Positions 28,301 through 34,626 of a stretch of DNA of 64,000 nucleotides are shown piece by piece (positions within the stretch are counted from its first letter, which is position 1; every line of letters begins with the position of its first letter). The stretch is taken from the NCBI RefSeq assembly GCF_019924045.1, contig NZ_JAHXBN010000028.1:131174-195173 (forward strand), in the 5' to 3' direction. The position numbers and the translations under genes are program-made. The notes below the pieces were generated by a model, which saw only the letters and a list, made by a program, of their open reading frames with translations, did no database searches and was not told the DNA's origin. Source of the stretch: Dyadobacter fermentans (lineage in GTDB: Bacteria; Bacteroidota; Bacteroidia; Cytophagales; Spirosomataceae).

Positions 28301-28544
28301 CAAGCGTTTCAAAATCTACAAAACGCACGGTATCGAAGCGTCCATCGACGTGTTCAACTTCGCCAACCTCCTGAACAAGGATTGGGGCGTGGGTACCAAC
28401 CTGGGCAAACAGACCTTTTACACGATCAAGAGCTTCGATAAGACGAAAAAAGAGTTTGTGTACAATGTCAACAAAGGCGCAGGGGTATCAAGCCTGAACG
28501 GAAACCCTTACCAGATCCAGGTAGGGCTGCGCTATTCGTTCTGA
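25386..28544 (+). CDS. Oar-like TonB-dependent receptor with carboxypeptidase-regulatory domain
   Basis: A 1052-residue outer-membrane receptor. ATG 25386 begins a signal peptide (MIKLITACLGLCAFILLWGPETRAQ). Residues 30-115 form a CarboxypepD_reg beta sandwich (IIGKVSEGQAGPVVGATVYV, ending FALEAAANELKAIDI). The plug follows (LPVNGRNFTSLMDLSPL, NYTIDGMTSR, REFKVVTNEYDVTMGRAGGG, ISTVTKSGTN), then a long barrel ending GNPYQIQVGLRYSF with a C-terminal Phe. RNFTSLMDLSP and the TNEYDVTMGRAGGG segment are typical of Oar/cna-type receptors, which act in protein or peptide export or uptake rather than in a SusCD pair; no SusD follows. The phosphodiesterase gene lies 82 bases downstream, after a hairpin. 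Confidence 0.93.
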   Translation: MIKLITACLGLCAFILLWGPETRAQGNEASIIGKVSEGQAGPVVGATVYVKNESTGFSTGTVTDANGDYIIKQLPLGSPYSITVSFIGYGEQKKTGYSLNQGDQLRLNFALEAAANELKAIDIVANSLKNTVVTLGASTPVTARDIARLPVNGRNFTSLMDLSPLTNGSSLGGQLASSTNYTIDGMTSRGTIAGNGTSGAYSISMEAIREFKVVTNEYDVTMGRAGGGTISTVTKSGTNQLSGSAFTYMRNDALSSKYDLRGNKRTQEFSTYQYGFSLGGPIIKDKAHFFVAWDHQADSRPLYIANILSPADEAANKVTNATLERFVGIARDKYGVSSNPQYGAFDKAKGTDAIFARVDWQLNARNLLTIRNNMVIENDALSEGDNSNINFYESYIDRKKFDNSLMASLRTSLNPRVTNELKVQHFYEDVQVLPSSQLPAAGIPRAIVENVESVVGTTNYLTSIQIGGQRFSPEWFKGTVVQAVDNLYYNTGKINFTFGIDMMYNLMHSRYGSEMNGRFYFTGMDNFNNLKPYRYAREIYLNEDQSNKVKSLSTGLYAQMDTKLGPGLDITAGLRLDNTVYLNRANFSQVVFDELGIKTNNRINTLQLQPRVQFTWDVNEQSKDVIRFGAGVFGSALNPYSMVNNMLFDGSKVASVEIQGDLVPSPNFPLYRQDPSKAPGAELFNIPGIERLITINTNSPDAKVPVVYKTNFSYNHFFSDRLRIGVSGYASWARNNYMYIDRNMVDEPFFRIGAEANRGVYVPAETINATNGATNWLNSRRTKQVGRVLELVSDGKKNQYALVIDGTFKYFRDGQITASYTWNDSKDNTSYNGNVANTATLDQMVIDDPRDLSRMSYANNQFRNKVVVYGTAPSFWGITLGVRYSGIGGTRYSLAVSGNMNGDFVSSNDLPYVYDYNSSATPEYIRTALKSIMDNPDAEESIKTYIRDNTGKIAERNGGVNGFYGVFDVRLGKRFKIYKTHGIEASIDVFNFANLLNKDWGVGTNLGKQTFYTIKSFDKTKKEFVYNVNKGAGVSSLNGNPYQIQVGLRYSF

Positions 28545-28565
28545 TTGTTTTGAATTCATACAAAA

Positions 28566-28601
28566 CCGGCTCCTCAGACGCACTACCGCGCGGGGAGCCG
28601 G
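28566..28601 (+). terminator. Hairpin after the Oar-like receptor gene
   Basis: CCGGCTCC pairs with GGAGCCGG around a 20-base loop. Only a short AAATTT follows instead of a full T tract, so termination may be partial, with read-through into the phosphodiesterase gene that starts 25 bases later. Confidence 0.5.
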
Positions 28602-28626
28602 AAATTTAACTAACGGGTGCATTTCT

Positions 28627-29976
28627 ATGAAAAGACTAATCCTGCTCTTAACCCTTTCCACATTCACTTTCAAAAGCGTTCGCGCACAGGATTCCCACGT
28701 GATCCTGATCAGCATCGACGGACTTAGACCCGAATTCTACAAAGACGCCTCATGGTCGATGGTGAACCTCCGGCAAGGAATGGCCACCGGCGCATATGCC
28801 GACGGCGTGACGGGCGTTTTCCCGACCGTCACCTATCCTTCACATACGACCATGATTACCGGCGTGAAGCCGATCAAGCACGGTGTTTACTACAATACCC
28901 CTCCCGAGCCGCTGGAAGTGACGGGCAAATGGATCTGGGATTACAAGACCATTAAAGTGCCTACCATTTTCAACGCGGCGAAGGAAAAAGGCCTCTCCAC
29001 GGCCTCGGTATTCTGGCCGGTGTCGGTGGGCGGGCCGGCTACCTACAACATTCCGGAATACTGGTATTTGCCTGAAACCAAAGGCGGGAAGCGCAACATG
29101 ACTAAAGCGCTCAGCGAAAACTCGAACCCGAAAGGTTTTTACGAGGAGATCCAGCAAAATGCCACCGGCAAGCTGGAAGAAGTTGACTTCGACGGCGAAT
29201 ACCTGAGCATCGACGATAATCTTTCCCGCGCGAGCGCTTACATTATCCGCAGGTACAAGCCCTCGTTCCTGGCCGTTCACCTGGTGGCTGTCGATCATTT
29301 CGAGCACGAGCAGGGACGTGACGGAGACAAGGTACGTGCTGCATTAACGAGCGTCGACCGGGGTATCAAAGCCATTCTGGAAGCCATCGACAAAGCTGGC
29401 ATCAGAGATAAGACCACGGTGATCGTCACCGGCGACCACGGTTTTGTGGACATTCACTCATCGCTTTCACCCAATGTGCTCCTCGCGCAGGCGGGCTTGT
29501 ACGACCCAAAGAACCCGTCGACCTGGAAGGCCTATTTCCACGCCTCCGGCGGCTCTTCGTTCCTGCATTTGAAAGATAAAAACGATGCTCAGACGCTCGA
29601 AAAGGTAAAATCGGTACTTGCGAAGTTGCCTGTTGGCCAGAAAGCCATGTTCGAAGTAAAAGACCGTGCGGCGCTAGACGCCGTAGGCTCCGACCCGAAT
29701 GCTGCTCTCGCGCTCGCACCGAAGCAAGGCTTTACGATCGGTAATGCTGCAACCGGCGATTTCGTGCGCGCAGCGAGCGGCGGTACCCACGGGTTCTTCC
29801 CCGATTTTAAAGAGATCCAGACGGGCTTCGTCGCATTTGGACGCGGCATCAAAAAAGGCGCGGTAATCCCCGAAATGGGCTTGCACGACATTGCTCCCCT
29901 GGTCGCGAAGTTGCTGAACATCGACTTCCCGTCGGCCGACGGTACCCTCTACCCGGGATTGCTCGCCAAGGAGTAG
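28627..29976 (+). CDS. Exported nucleotide pyrophosphatase/phosphodiesterase (alkaline phosphatase superfamily)
   Basis: A 449-residue protein with a signal peptide (MKRLILLLTLSTFTFKSVRAQ). The metal and nucleophile motifs follow the NPP pattern: LISIDGLRP (Asp31), FPTVTYPSHTTMITG with Thr69 as the expected nucleophile, AVDHFEHEQG, VTGDHGF and GGTHGFFP. The predicted reaction is hydrolysis of a phosphodiester or pyrophosphate in nucleotides or related esters in the periplasm. Length is normal for the family. It follows the Oar-like receptor; co-expression would place a surface receptor and a phosphoester-cleaving enzyme together, which suggests nutrient acquisition but is not proof. Confidence 0.9.
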   Translation: MKRLILLLTLSTFTFKSVRAQDSHVILISIDGLRPEFYKDASWSMVNLRQGMATGAYADGVTGVFPTVTYPSHTTMITGVKPIKHGVYYNTPPEPLEVTGKWIWDYKTIKVPTIFNAAKEKGLSTASVFWPVSVGGPATYNIPEYWYLPETKGGKRNMTKALSENSNPKGFYEEIQQNATGKLEEVDFDGEYLSIDDNLSRASAYIIRRYKPSFLAVHLVAVDHFEHEQGRDGDKVRAALTSVDRGIKAILEAIDKAGIRDKTTVIVTGDHGFVDIHSSLSPNVLLAQAGLYDPKNPSTWKAYFHASGGSSFLHLKDKNDAQTLEKVKSVLAKLPVGQKAMFEVKDRAALDAVGSDPNAALALAPKQGFTIGNAATGDFVRAASGGTHGFFPDFKEIQTGFVAFGRGIKKGAVIPEMGLHDIAPLVAKLLNIDFPSADGTLYPGLLAKE

Positions 29977-30012
29977 TATTTAGGTTTGTAAGATAGATAA
30001 GAATCATTCGGA

Positions 30013-30044
30013 AAGGGCACCGCTGGTTAGCGGCGTCCTTTTTT
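30013..30044 (+). terminator. Terminator after the phosphodiesterase gene
   Basis: AAGGGCACCGCT and AGCGGCGTCCTT form a 12-bp stem with one mismatch and one G-T pair around a GGTT loop. A run of six T residues overlaps and follows the stem. Confidence 0.85.
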
Positions 30045-30085
30045 GTTTGCAAGAGGCATAATTTTTGATGTAAAGCCATTACGTC

Positions 30086-30907
30086 ATGACATCAAAAAGA
30101 ATTAGCAGAACTATGAAGAGAACGTTTCAAGCAGCCAATATCATCGCGTTGATCGCCACCGTGGTGGTCAACTACCTCTCTAATACCGGCATTTTCAACA
30201 ACAGCACAATGGCCAGCGTTTCGGCCCGGTACCAGAATTTCTTCACGCCATCAGGCTACGCATTCTCCATCTGGGGCGTGATTTACCTGTTGCTGGCTGC
30301 GTTTGTCGTGTACCAGGCGCGCGGTATTTCCGGCAGGCGGGAAACTCCCGCAGTAGTGGAAAAGATCGGCTGGCTGTTTGTCATTTCCTGCGTTGCCAAC
30401 TCGGCCTGGGTCATGGCGTGGCTGTACGATTTCACGGGTCTTTCGGTGTTGATCATGATCGTACTGCTCGCATCGCTATGGCTGATCATCGTCCGCACCC
30501 GCATGGAAATGGATGTGATACCCATTAAAAAAATAGCATTGACCTGGTGGCCTTTCGCCATCTACCTGGGCTGGATATCGGTGGCGCTCATCGCCAATAT
30601 AGCTGCCTGGTTTACCAAAATCGGTTGGAACGGCTTCGGCCTCTCACCCGTAGCATGGACCGTGATCATGATCTACGTCGCAGGCATCGTGTACCTCAGT
30701 CTCACTTGGGCACGCAACCTGCGCGAATCGGCGATGGTTGGGGTCTGGGCATTGATAGCCGTTGCAGTGGCCAATTGGGGCACCACGCCGGCGGTCGTCA
30801 ATGCGGCGCTCATTGTTTCGGCAATTATCCTGGTCAGCAACGGAATCCACGCCTACCGCAACCGCGGAAAACATTTCCTGGAAGAAGGAAAAATGGCGCG
30901 AAGGTGA
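30086..30907 (+). CDS. TspO/MBR-like tryptophan-rich membrane protein
   Basis: A 273-residue protein with seven or eight hydrophobic helices. NYLSNTGIFNN followed by FFTPSGYAFSIWGVIYLLL matches proteins annotated in Bacteroidota as tryptophan-rich sensory proteins, although it is longer than the usual 160-residue TspO and has extra C-terminal helices. The start is either ATG 30086 or ATG 30113 (MKRTFQAANIIAL); the second looks more natural but the first cannot be excluded. The final residues MARR are encoded by an 11-base copy of the beginning of the adjacent repeat, so the original 3' end may have been replaced. It converges on the DUF4932 gene across that repeat. Confidence 0.75.
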   Translation: MTSKRISRTMKRTFQAANIIALIATVVVNYLSNTGIFNNSTMASVSARYQNFFTPSGYAFSIWGVIYLLLAAFVVYQARGISGRRETPAVVEKIGWLFVISCVANSAWVMAWLYDFTGLSVLIMIVLLASLWLIIVRTRMEMDVIPIKKIALTWWPFAIYLGWISVALIANIAAWFTKIGWNGFGLSPVAWTVIMIYVAGIVYLSLTWARNLRESAMVGVWALIAVAVANWGTTPAVVNAALIVSAIILVSNGIHAYRNRGKHFLEEGKMARR

Positions 30908-30911
30908 CACC

Positions 30912-31036
30912 ATGGCGCGAAGCTCTGGCTTCGCGCTTACTATTTGCAGGCCTCCGGCCGGTCGATACATAGTGATGTTGCATTCCTGACCGGCCAGCGG
31001 CCTGTGAATAGGCTGTGCAAAGCCGGGGCTTCTCAC
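30912..31036. repeat. REPIN-like palindromic repeat, copy 1
   Basis: Two inverted arms enclose a 24-base spacer. The left arm (30912-30963) begins ATGGCGCGAAGC, forms a hairpin with GGCTTCGCG, and ends GCAGGCCTCCGGCCGGTC. The right arm (30988-31036) is its diverged inverse, GACCGGCC to GGGGCTTCTCAC, with its own hairpin AAGCCGGGGCTT. The architecture, paired inverted REP sequences each with a terminal hairpin, matches REPINs, which are moved by RAYT-type transposases. None is encoded in the window. It sits between two converging genes and touches the DUF4932 stop codon. Eleven bases of its start (ATGGCGCGAAG) are duplicated at 30893-30903. Confidence 0.85.
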
Positions 31037-32463
31037 TAACGCGTCGCAAACGACCGGCACCAATCTATGACTTTGGGGTATAAATCGGACACCGCCGTAT
31101 CCGGGTTTTCCTTTTTTATCTTCATTAAAGCCGCATTGAATTCTCTGAATTTCGCGAAGCCCCGCCCTTCGACATTCAGAGCTTCACGTCTGGCAATCAG
31201 GAATTTTGCCGTCGATGCGTCAAATGTATCGATCGCGTAAAGCGAAAACAGTGCGTGGGTCATGTACTCGTTGAAAATGTATGCCGGCTTTGAATAAAAT
31301 GAAGTCTTTGAAACAGGCGCCCAGAAGTCTCGGTTGCCGAAAATACTGTCTATCTGAGCCCTGAAACTATCCGTTCTCGGGTTTACGTAATTGTGATCCA
31401 CCTCCGTGAAAATAATGCCTGCCATCACGCCACGACGTTGTTGCTCATTCAGGTCCGATTTCGCATTGTATAGGTTAGGGCCATTGACAAACAGAACCAT
31501 CTCGTGAAACGACTTGCCATGCTCATCGGATGCTCCGAACTGCTGCGTGCTGTGTCTGGAATTTATGATGGGTGAAAAAATCAGCTTGGACGTATCAAAT
31601 CCACGTTGGGAGAATTGCTTACCCAGCCATCGCTGCATTCCCGCCACATCACTCCATTCCGCTTGCTGCGCTATGAGCTGACGATAATAGGGCAAATGGC
31701 TTTGATAAAAAGCCCGGAAATTCGACTGTCTGGCAAAATCCGCAATCAGTCCGACATTACTGCGGAATGCATTGGAATAGGTTGAATCGTCCGACCCGTA
31801 CACGAGAAAATACTGGGTAGGCATCAATTGGTCTCCCTTAAACTCGTAACAGATGCTGTTATCCCGGAACTCATAGTAGTGATTTGAATATTCTGCCTCG
31901 CGAACATCCAGAGCCTTGAAAACCGGGTGGCCCAAAAACGGTTTAAAATAGGCCATGACTTCGTCGTGATACTGACCCGTGTCGACCATACCGCCCATCT
32001 TTTTCGCCGGAGGAGAGAGCATTAGCAAGATATTGGCCAATTCAAAAGTTTCCGGCACCTCAACCAGCGCCCGTCCCCGGTTTTCACGAATATATGCAGA
32101 CGGAAATGAGGCCGTCACATTGTTGAAGCGCAGCCGCAATTTGTAATTCTTCCCGGCCAGTTGCAGGGGGAAGAAATGCTTTTCTTCATAAGGGAAGTTA
32201 TCGTTCCGTATCTGAATGGAGTCATTTTCGAGGTAAACCGTCACAGTCTTCCCCGGTGCCCCATCCGACCCCAGGTCGATGATCTCGTACTTTTTGCCGG
32301 GTAGCATTAACGGTGCTTTCATGTGACTAAACCGAACGCCGACAGAAGTCCCTGCAATTTTTAGCGTATCCTTATGAAAAACCGTTTTGGGCTGCGCGAA
32401 TGACAGTGCCGGCAGCAGGAAGCACGTAAAACAAATGAACCTGAAAAGCATATTGAAATACAT
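31036..32463 (-). CDS. Exported DUF4932-like protein, possible inactive metalloprotease
   Basis: A 475-residue protein. The start MYFNMLFRFICFTCFLLPALSFAQ at 32463 is a signal peptide; the open frame continues upstream only because the REPIN in front has no stop in this frame. The central part matches my recollection of DUF4932 (HYYEFRDNSICYEF, FNEYMTHALFSLYA). In that family a metalloprotease-like HExxH is followed by aromatic-V-N-P; here the corresponding segment reads FTEVDHNYVNP, so the first His is Thr. If the comparison is right, zinc binding is weakened or lost. FNEYMTHAL could supply the third ligand. REPIN copies abut both ends of the gene. The function is unknown. Confidence 0.72.
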   Translation of the reverse strand: MYFNMLFRFICFTCFLLPALSFAQPKTVFHKDTLKIAGTSVGVRFSHMKAPLMLPGKKYEIIDLGSDGAPGKTVTVYLENDSIQIRNDNFPYEEKHFFPLQLAGKNYKLRLRFNNVTASFPSAYIRENRGRALVEVPETFELANILLMLSPPAKKMGGMVDTGQYHDEVMAYFKPFLGHPVFKALDVREAEYSNHYYEFRDNSICYEFKGDQLMPTQYFLVYGSDDSTYSNAFRSNVGLIADFARQSNFRAFYQSHLPYYRQLIAQQAEWSDVAGMQRWLGKQFSQRGFDTSKLIFSPIINSRHSTQQFGASDEHGKSFHEMVLFVNGPNLYNAKSDLNEQQRRGVMAGIIFTEVDHNYVNPRTDSFRAQIDSIFGNRDFWAPVSKTSFYSKPAYIFNEYMTHALFSLYAIDTFDASTAKFLIARREALNVEGRGFAKFREFNAALMKIKKENPDTAVSDLYPKVIDWCRSFATR

Positions 32464-32481
32464 TTTGAGTTTCAAAGCACC

Positions 32482-32613
32482 ATGGCGCGAAGCGCTTGCT
32501 TCGTGACTGCCATTCGCAGGCCTCCGGCCGGTCATTACGCAAAAAACGTGGAAGCATACACGACCGGCCGGAGGCCTGCAAATAGTACGTGCAAAGCCGG
32601 AGCTTTGTACCAT
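32482..32613. repeat. REPIN-like palindromic repeat, copy 2
   Basis: The arms are better preserved than in copy 1: left 32482-32533 (ATGGCGCGAAGC, hairpin with GCTTCG, end GCAGGCCTCCGGCCGGTC) and right 32562-32613, its inverse (GACCGGCCGGAGGCCTGC to GCTTTGTACCAT), each 52 bases, around a 28-base spacer. The innermost 19 bases of the arms pair perfectly except for spacer ends. It is in the same orientation as copy 1, 1.57 kb away, and ends 19 bases before the DUF4932 start codon, so it would form a strong hairpin in that gene's leader if transcribed from further upstream. Confidence 0.88.
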
Positions 32614-32940
32614 TCCTCCAATGTAACCAATAATATAATAATTAAAAGAATATTTTATCCAAAACATTCTTACCACTGAGCCGCAGAATCGCGCGCAACA
32701 GCCATTCAAAGATTTTAATCCCTTTTTAACCTCCTTTTAACATAGAGTTAAGGATGAAGTGCGGTTTTTGTATGCGTATAAGAGACACACACCTACGAAA
32801 AGAACAATTTATAAACCCCGCGCTGAACAACCTGCGCTTAAATGCATGCTCATTTTCAAAGACTTGAAATAAAGATACCGATTAAAGCCGCTTCCGCGCG
32901 GCTTCAAATTATACAAAAGACTCAATAGCGACCCGTTAAG
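32614..32940. other. Intergenic region between the DUF4932 gene and the RND efflux locus
   Basis: I see no gene here. The part near 32640-32680 is AT-rich and may hold the DUF4932 promoter on the minus strand. Bases 32715-32755 contain four TTAAc/g pentamers (TTTTAATCCC, TTTTTAACC, TTTTAACAT, GTTAAGG). A small hairpin, AAGCCGC (32885-32891) with GCGGCTT (32898-32904), lies 37 bases before the start of the next gene. No exact TAnnTTTG element was found. Confidence 0.5.
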
Positions 32941-33363
32941 ATGATCAAAGAATTGCTGAAATACTTCCTGCCCCTGTGCATTCTCCTGGTGGACGGATAC
33001 AGCAATATGTATGCGGGCTCGCAGGAACGCCAGGCTTGCCTCTCCCCCATTCAGGTTCTTGCCCAGTCTGAACACCCTAATTTTGTACAGGCTTTCGACG
33101 ATAACGATCCCGCGTTCCGCCTCCCGGACACAGCACGGAAGTTCGCCGAATTTGTACGGACGATCTCAGAAGAAAAAGAAGAAGATTCCAGCGAGTCATT
33201 CTCCCTTAAAAAATCACCACGCGCCGGCGGCATTCTTGCAGCCGCATTTGCTTCGCGCCAGCTTTTTCCCTTTTACAGCATCGCCACGGCCCGACCTACA
33301 CGATGGTTCGGCTCACTTTATTCCTCCCGCCGATATCTGAGGCTTCGCGTACTCAGAATTTGA
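32941..33363 (+). CDS. Small exported protein preceding the RND efflux operon, 140 aa
   Basis: ATG 32941 gives MIKELLKYFLPLCILLVDGYSNMYAG, a plausible signal peptide. The mature part has a charged middle (ISEEKEEDSSESFSLKKS) and an aromatic, strongly basic tail ending SRRYLRLRVLRI. I do not recognise the family. The gene points towards the efflux operon, whose adaptor starts 156 bases later; that leader has two small hairpins (around 33380 and 33455). Small exported proteins with basic C-termini in front of RND operons are something I recall from Bacteroidota, without a named family. An overlapping +2 frame is also open but lacks a signal and has poor codon use. Confidence 0.6.
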   Translation: MIKELLKYFLPLCILLVDGYSNMYAGSQERQACLSPIQVLAQSEHPNFVQAFDDNDPAFRLPDTARKFAEFVRTISEEKEEDSSESFSLKKSPRAGGILAAAFASRQLFPFYSIATARPTRWFGSLYSSRRYLRLRVLRI

Positions 33364-33519
33364 TCCCGCTCAGCGGCAGGCTACCTATGGCCTGTCGATC
33401 CGGTCGTCGTGGCGCCCATCTCCCCCGGTAGCTCACGGCTGCTTTACACTGTGCCCTCAGGCACGCCCATACGAACAGTAACTATCAAAAATTCAAATTA
33501 GCTAACTCCAAAAATCATC

Positions 33520-34605
33520 ATGAAAAGAATTCTCATGCTCGTGAGCTTGGGTGCATTGTTGTATCAGACAGGCTGTACATCCAAACACGAAGAAGAAAAA
33601 GAAGAAGCGGTTAACTTTTCAGTGACAAGCCCCTTACAGAAAGACACCACCATCACCAAAGAGTACGTGAGCCAGATCCGGGCTATCAGCCACATCGAGC
33701 TGCGGGCATTGGAAAGAGGTTATTTGCAAAAAATATACGTGGATGAAGGTCAGCTGGTAAAAAAGGGACAGCTGATGTTCCAGATCATGCCGCTGGTGTA
33801 CCAGGCCGAGCAGCAAAAAGCACAGGCGGAAGCAAATTTCGCGGAGATCGAATATAAAAACACCAAGGCGCTGGCCGACAGCAATGTAGTTTCCAAAAAT
33901 GAGCTCGCATTGGCCAAGGCAAAACTCGACAAAGCCAAAGCGGAGCTGGGCCTCGCTTCAACGCACCTCGGTTTTACAGAAATCCGCGCGCCGTTCAATG
34001 GTATCATGGACCATTTCCAGGTGCGGCTGGGAAGCCTCGTGGATGAAGGCGACCTGCTTACAACACTCTCCGACAACAGCGAAATGTGGGTGTACTTCAA
34101 CGTTCCGGAAGCGGAATACCTGAACTATAAATCGGGTGAAGACAATGGCAACCTACGGAACGTAAAACTCAAAATGGCCAACGAAAAGATCTTCGAGCAC
34201 ACCGGAGCGGTGAAAACCATCGAGGCCGATTTCAATAACGAAACAGGTAACATCGCATTCCGGGCCACTTTCCCGAATCCCAAAGGCCTGCTGCGCCACG
34301 GCGAGACAGGGAACGTACAAATCAGCGTGCCATTGAAAAACGCCCTCCTGATCCCGCAGAAAGCGACCTTCGAGGTTTTGGAAAAGAAATACTGCTATGT
34401 GATCGACAAGGACGGCAAAGTTCAATCACGTGAGATCACGATCGGTGCCGAACTGCCGCACATTTTTGCGGTTTCTCACGGTCTTCAAAAGGACGACAAG
34501 ATATTGCTGGAAGGCTTGCGCCAGGTACGCGAAAACCAGAAGATCAGCTACAAGTTCCAGAAGCCCGATTCGGTTATCTCTCACCTAAGCCTGTACGCGG
34601 AATAA
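33520..34605 (+). CDS. RND efflux periplasmic adaptor lipoprotein (AcrA/MexA type)
   Basis: A 361-residue membrane-fusion protein. MKRILMLVSLGALLYQTGCTS carries a lipobox TGC with Cys19. Domains in order are barrel-sandwich (HIELRALERGYLQKIYVDEG), helical hairpin at about residues 85-150 (Gln/Ala/Lys-rich, TKALADSNVVSKNELALAK), second lipoyl half (GFTEIRAPFNGIMDHFQVRLG), beta-barrel and membrane-proximal domain. It links the AcrB-type pump to the TolC-type channel. It is the first gene of a three-gene operon, 21 bases before the permease. Confidence 0.93.
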   Translation: MKRILMLVSLGALLYQTGCTSKHEEEKEEAVNFSVTSPLQKDTTITKEYVSQIRAISHIELRALERGYLQKIYVDEGQLVKKGQLMFQIMPLVYQAEQQKAQAEANFAEIEYKNTKALADSNVVSKNELALAKAKLDKAKAELGLASTHLGFTEIRAPFNGIMDHFQVRLGSLVDEGDLLTTLSDNSEMWVYFNVPEAEYLNYKSGEDNGNLRNVKLKMANEKIFEHTGAVKTIEADFNNETGNIAFRATFPNPKGLLRHGETGNVQISVPLKNALLIPQKATFEVLEKKYCYVIDKDGKVQSREITIGAELPHIFAVSHGLQKDDKILLEGLRQVRENQKISYKFQKPDSVISHLSLYAE

Positions 34606-34626
34606 TCAGGTCCGAAAGCAAAAGAT

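Noticed and set aside
32464..32709. N-terminal extension of the DUF4932 protein by 82 codons
   Set aside because: The extension only translates the REPIN and an A/T-rich leader; the signal peptide starts at 32463.
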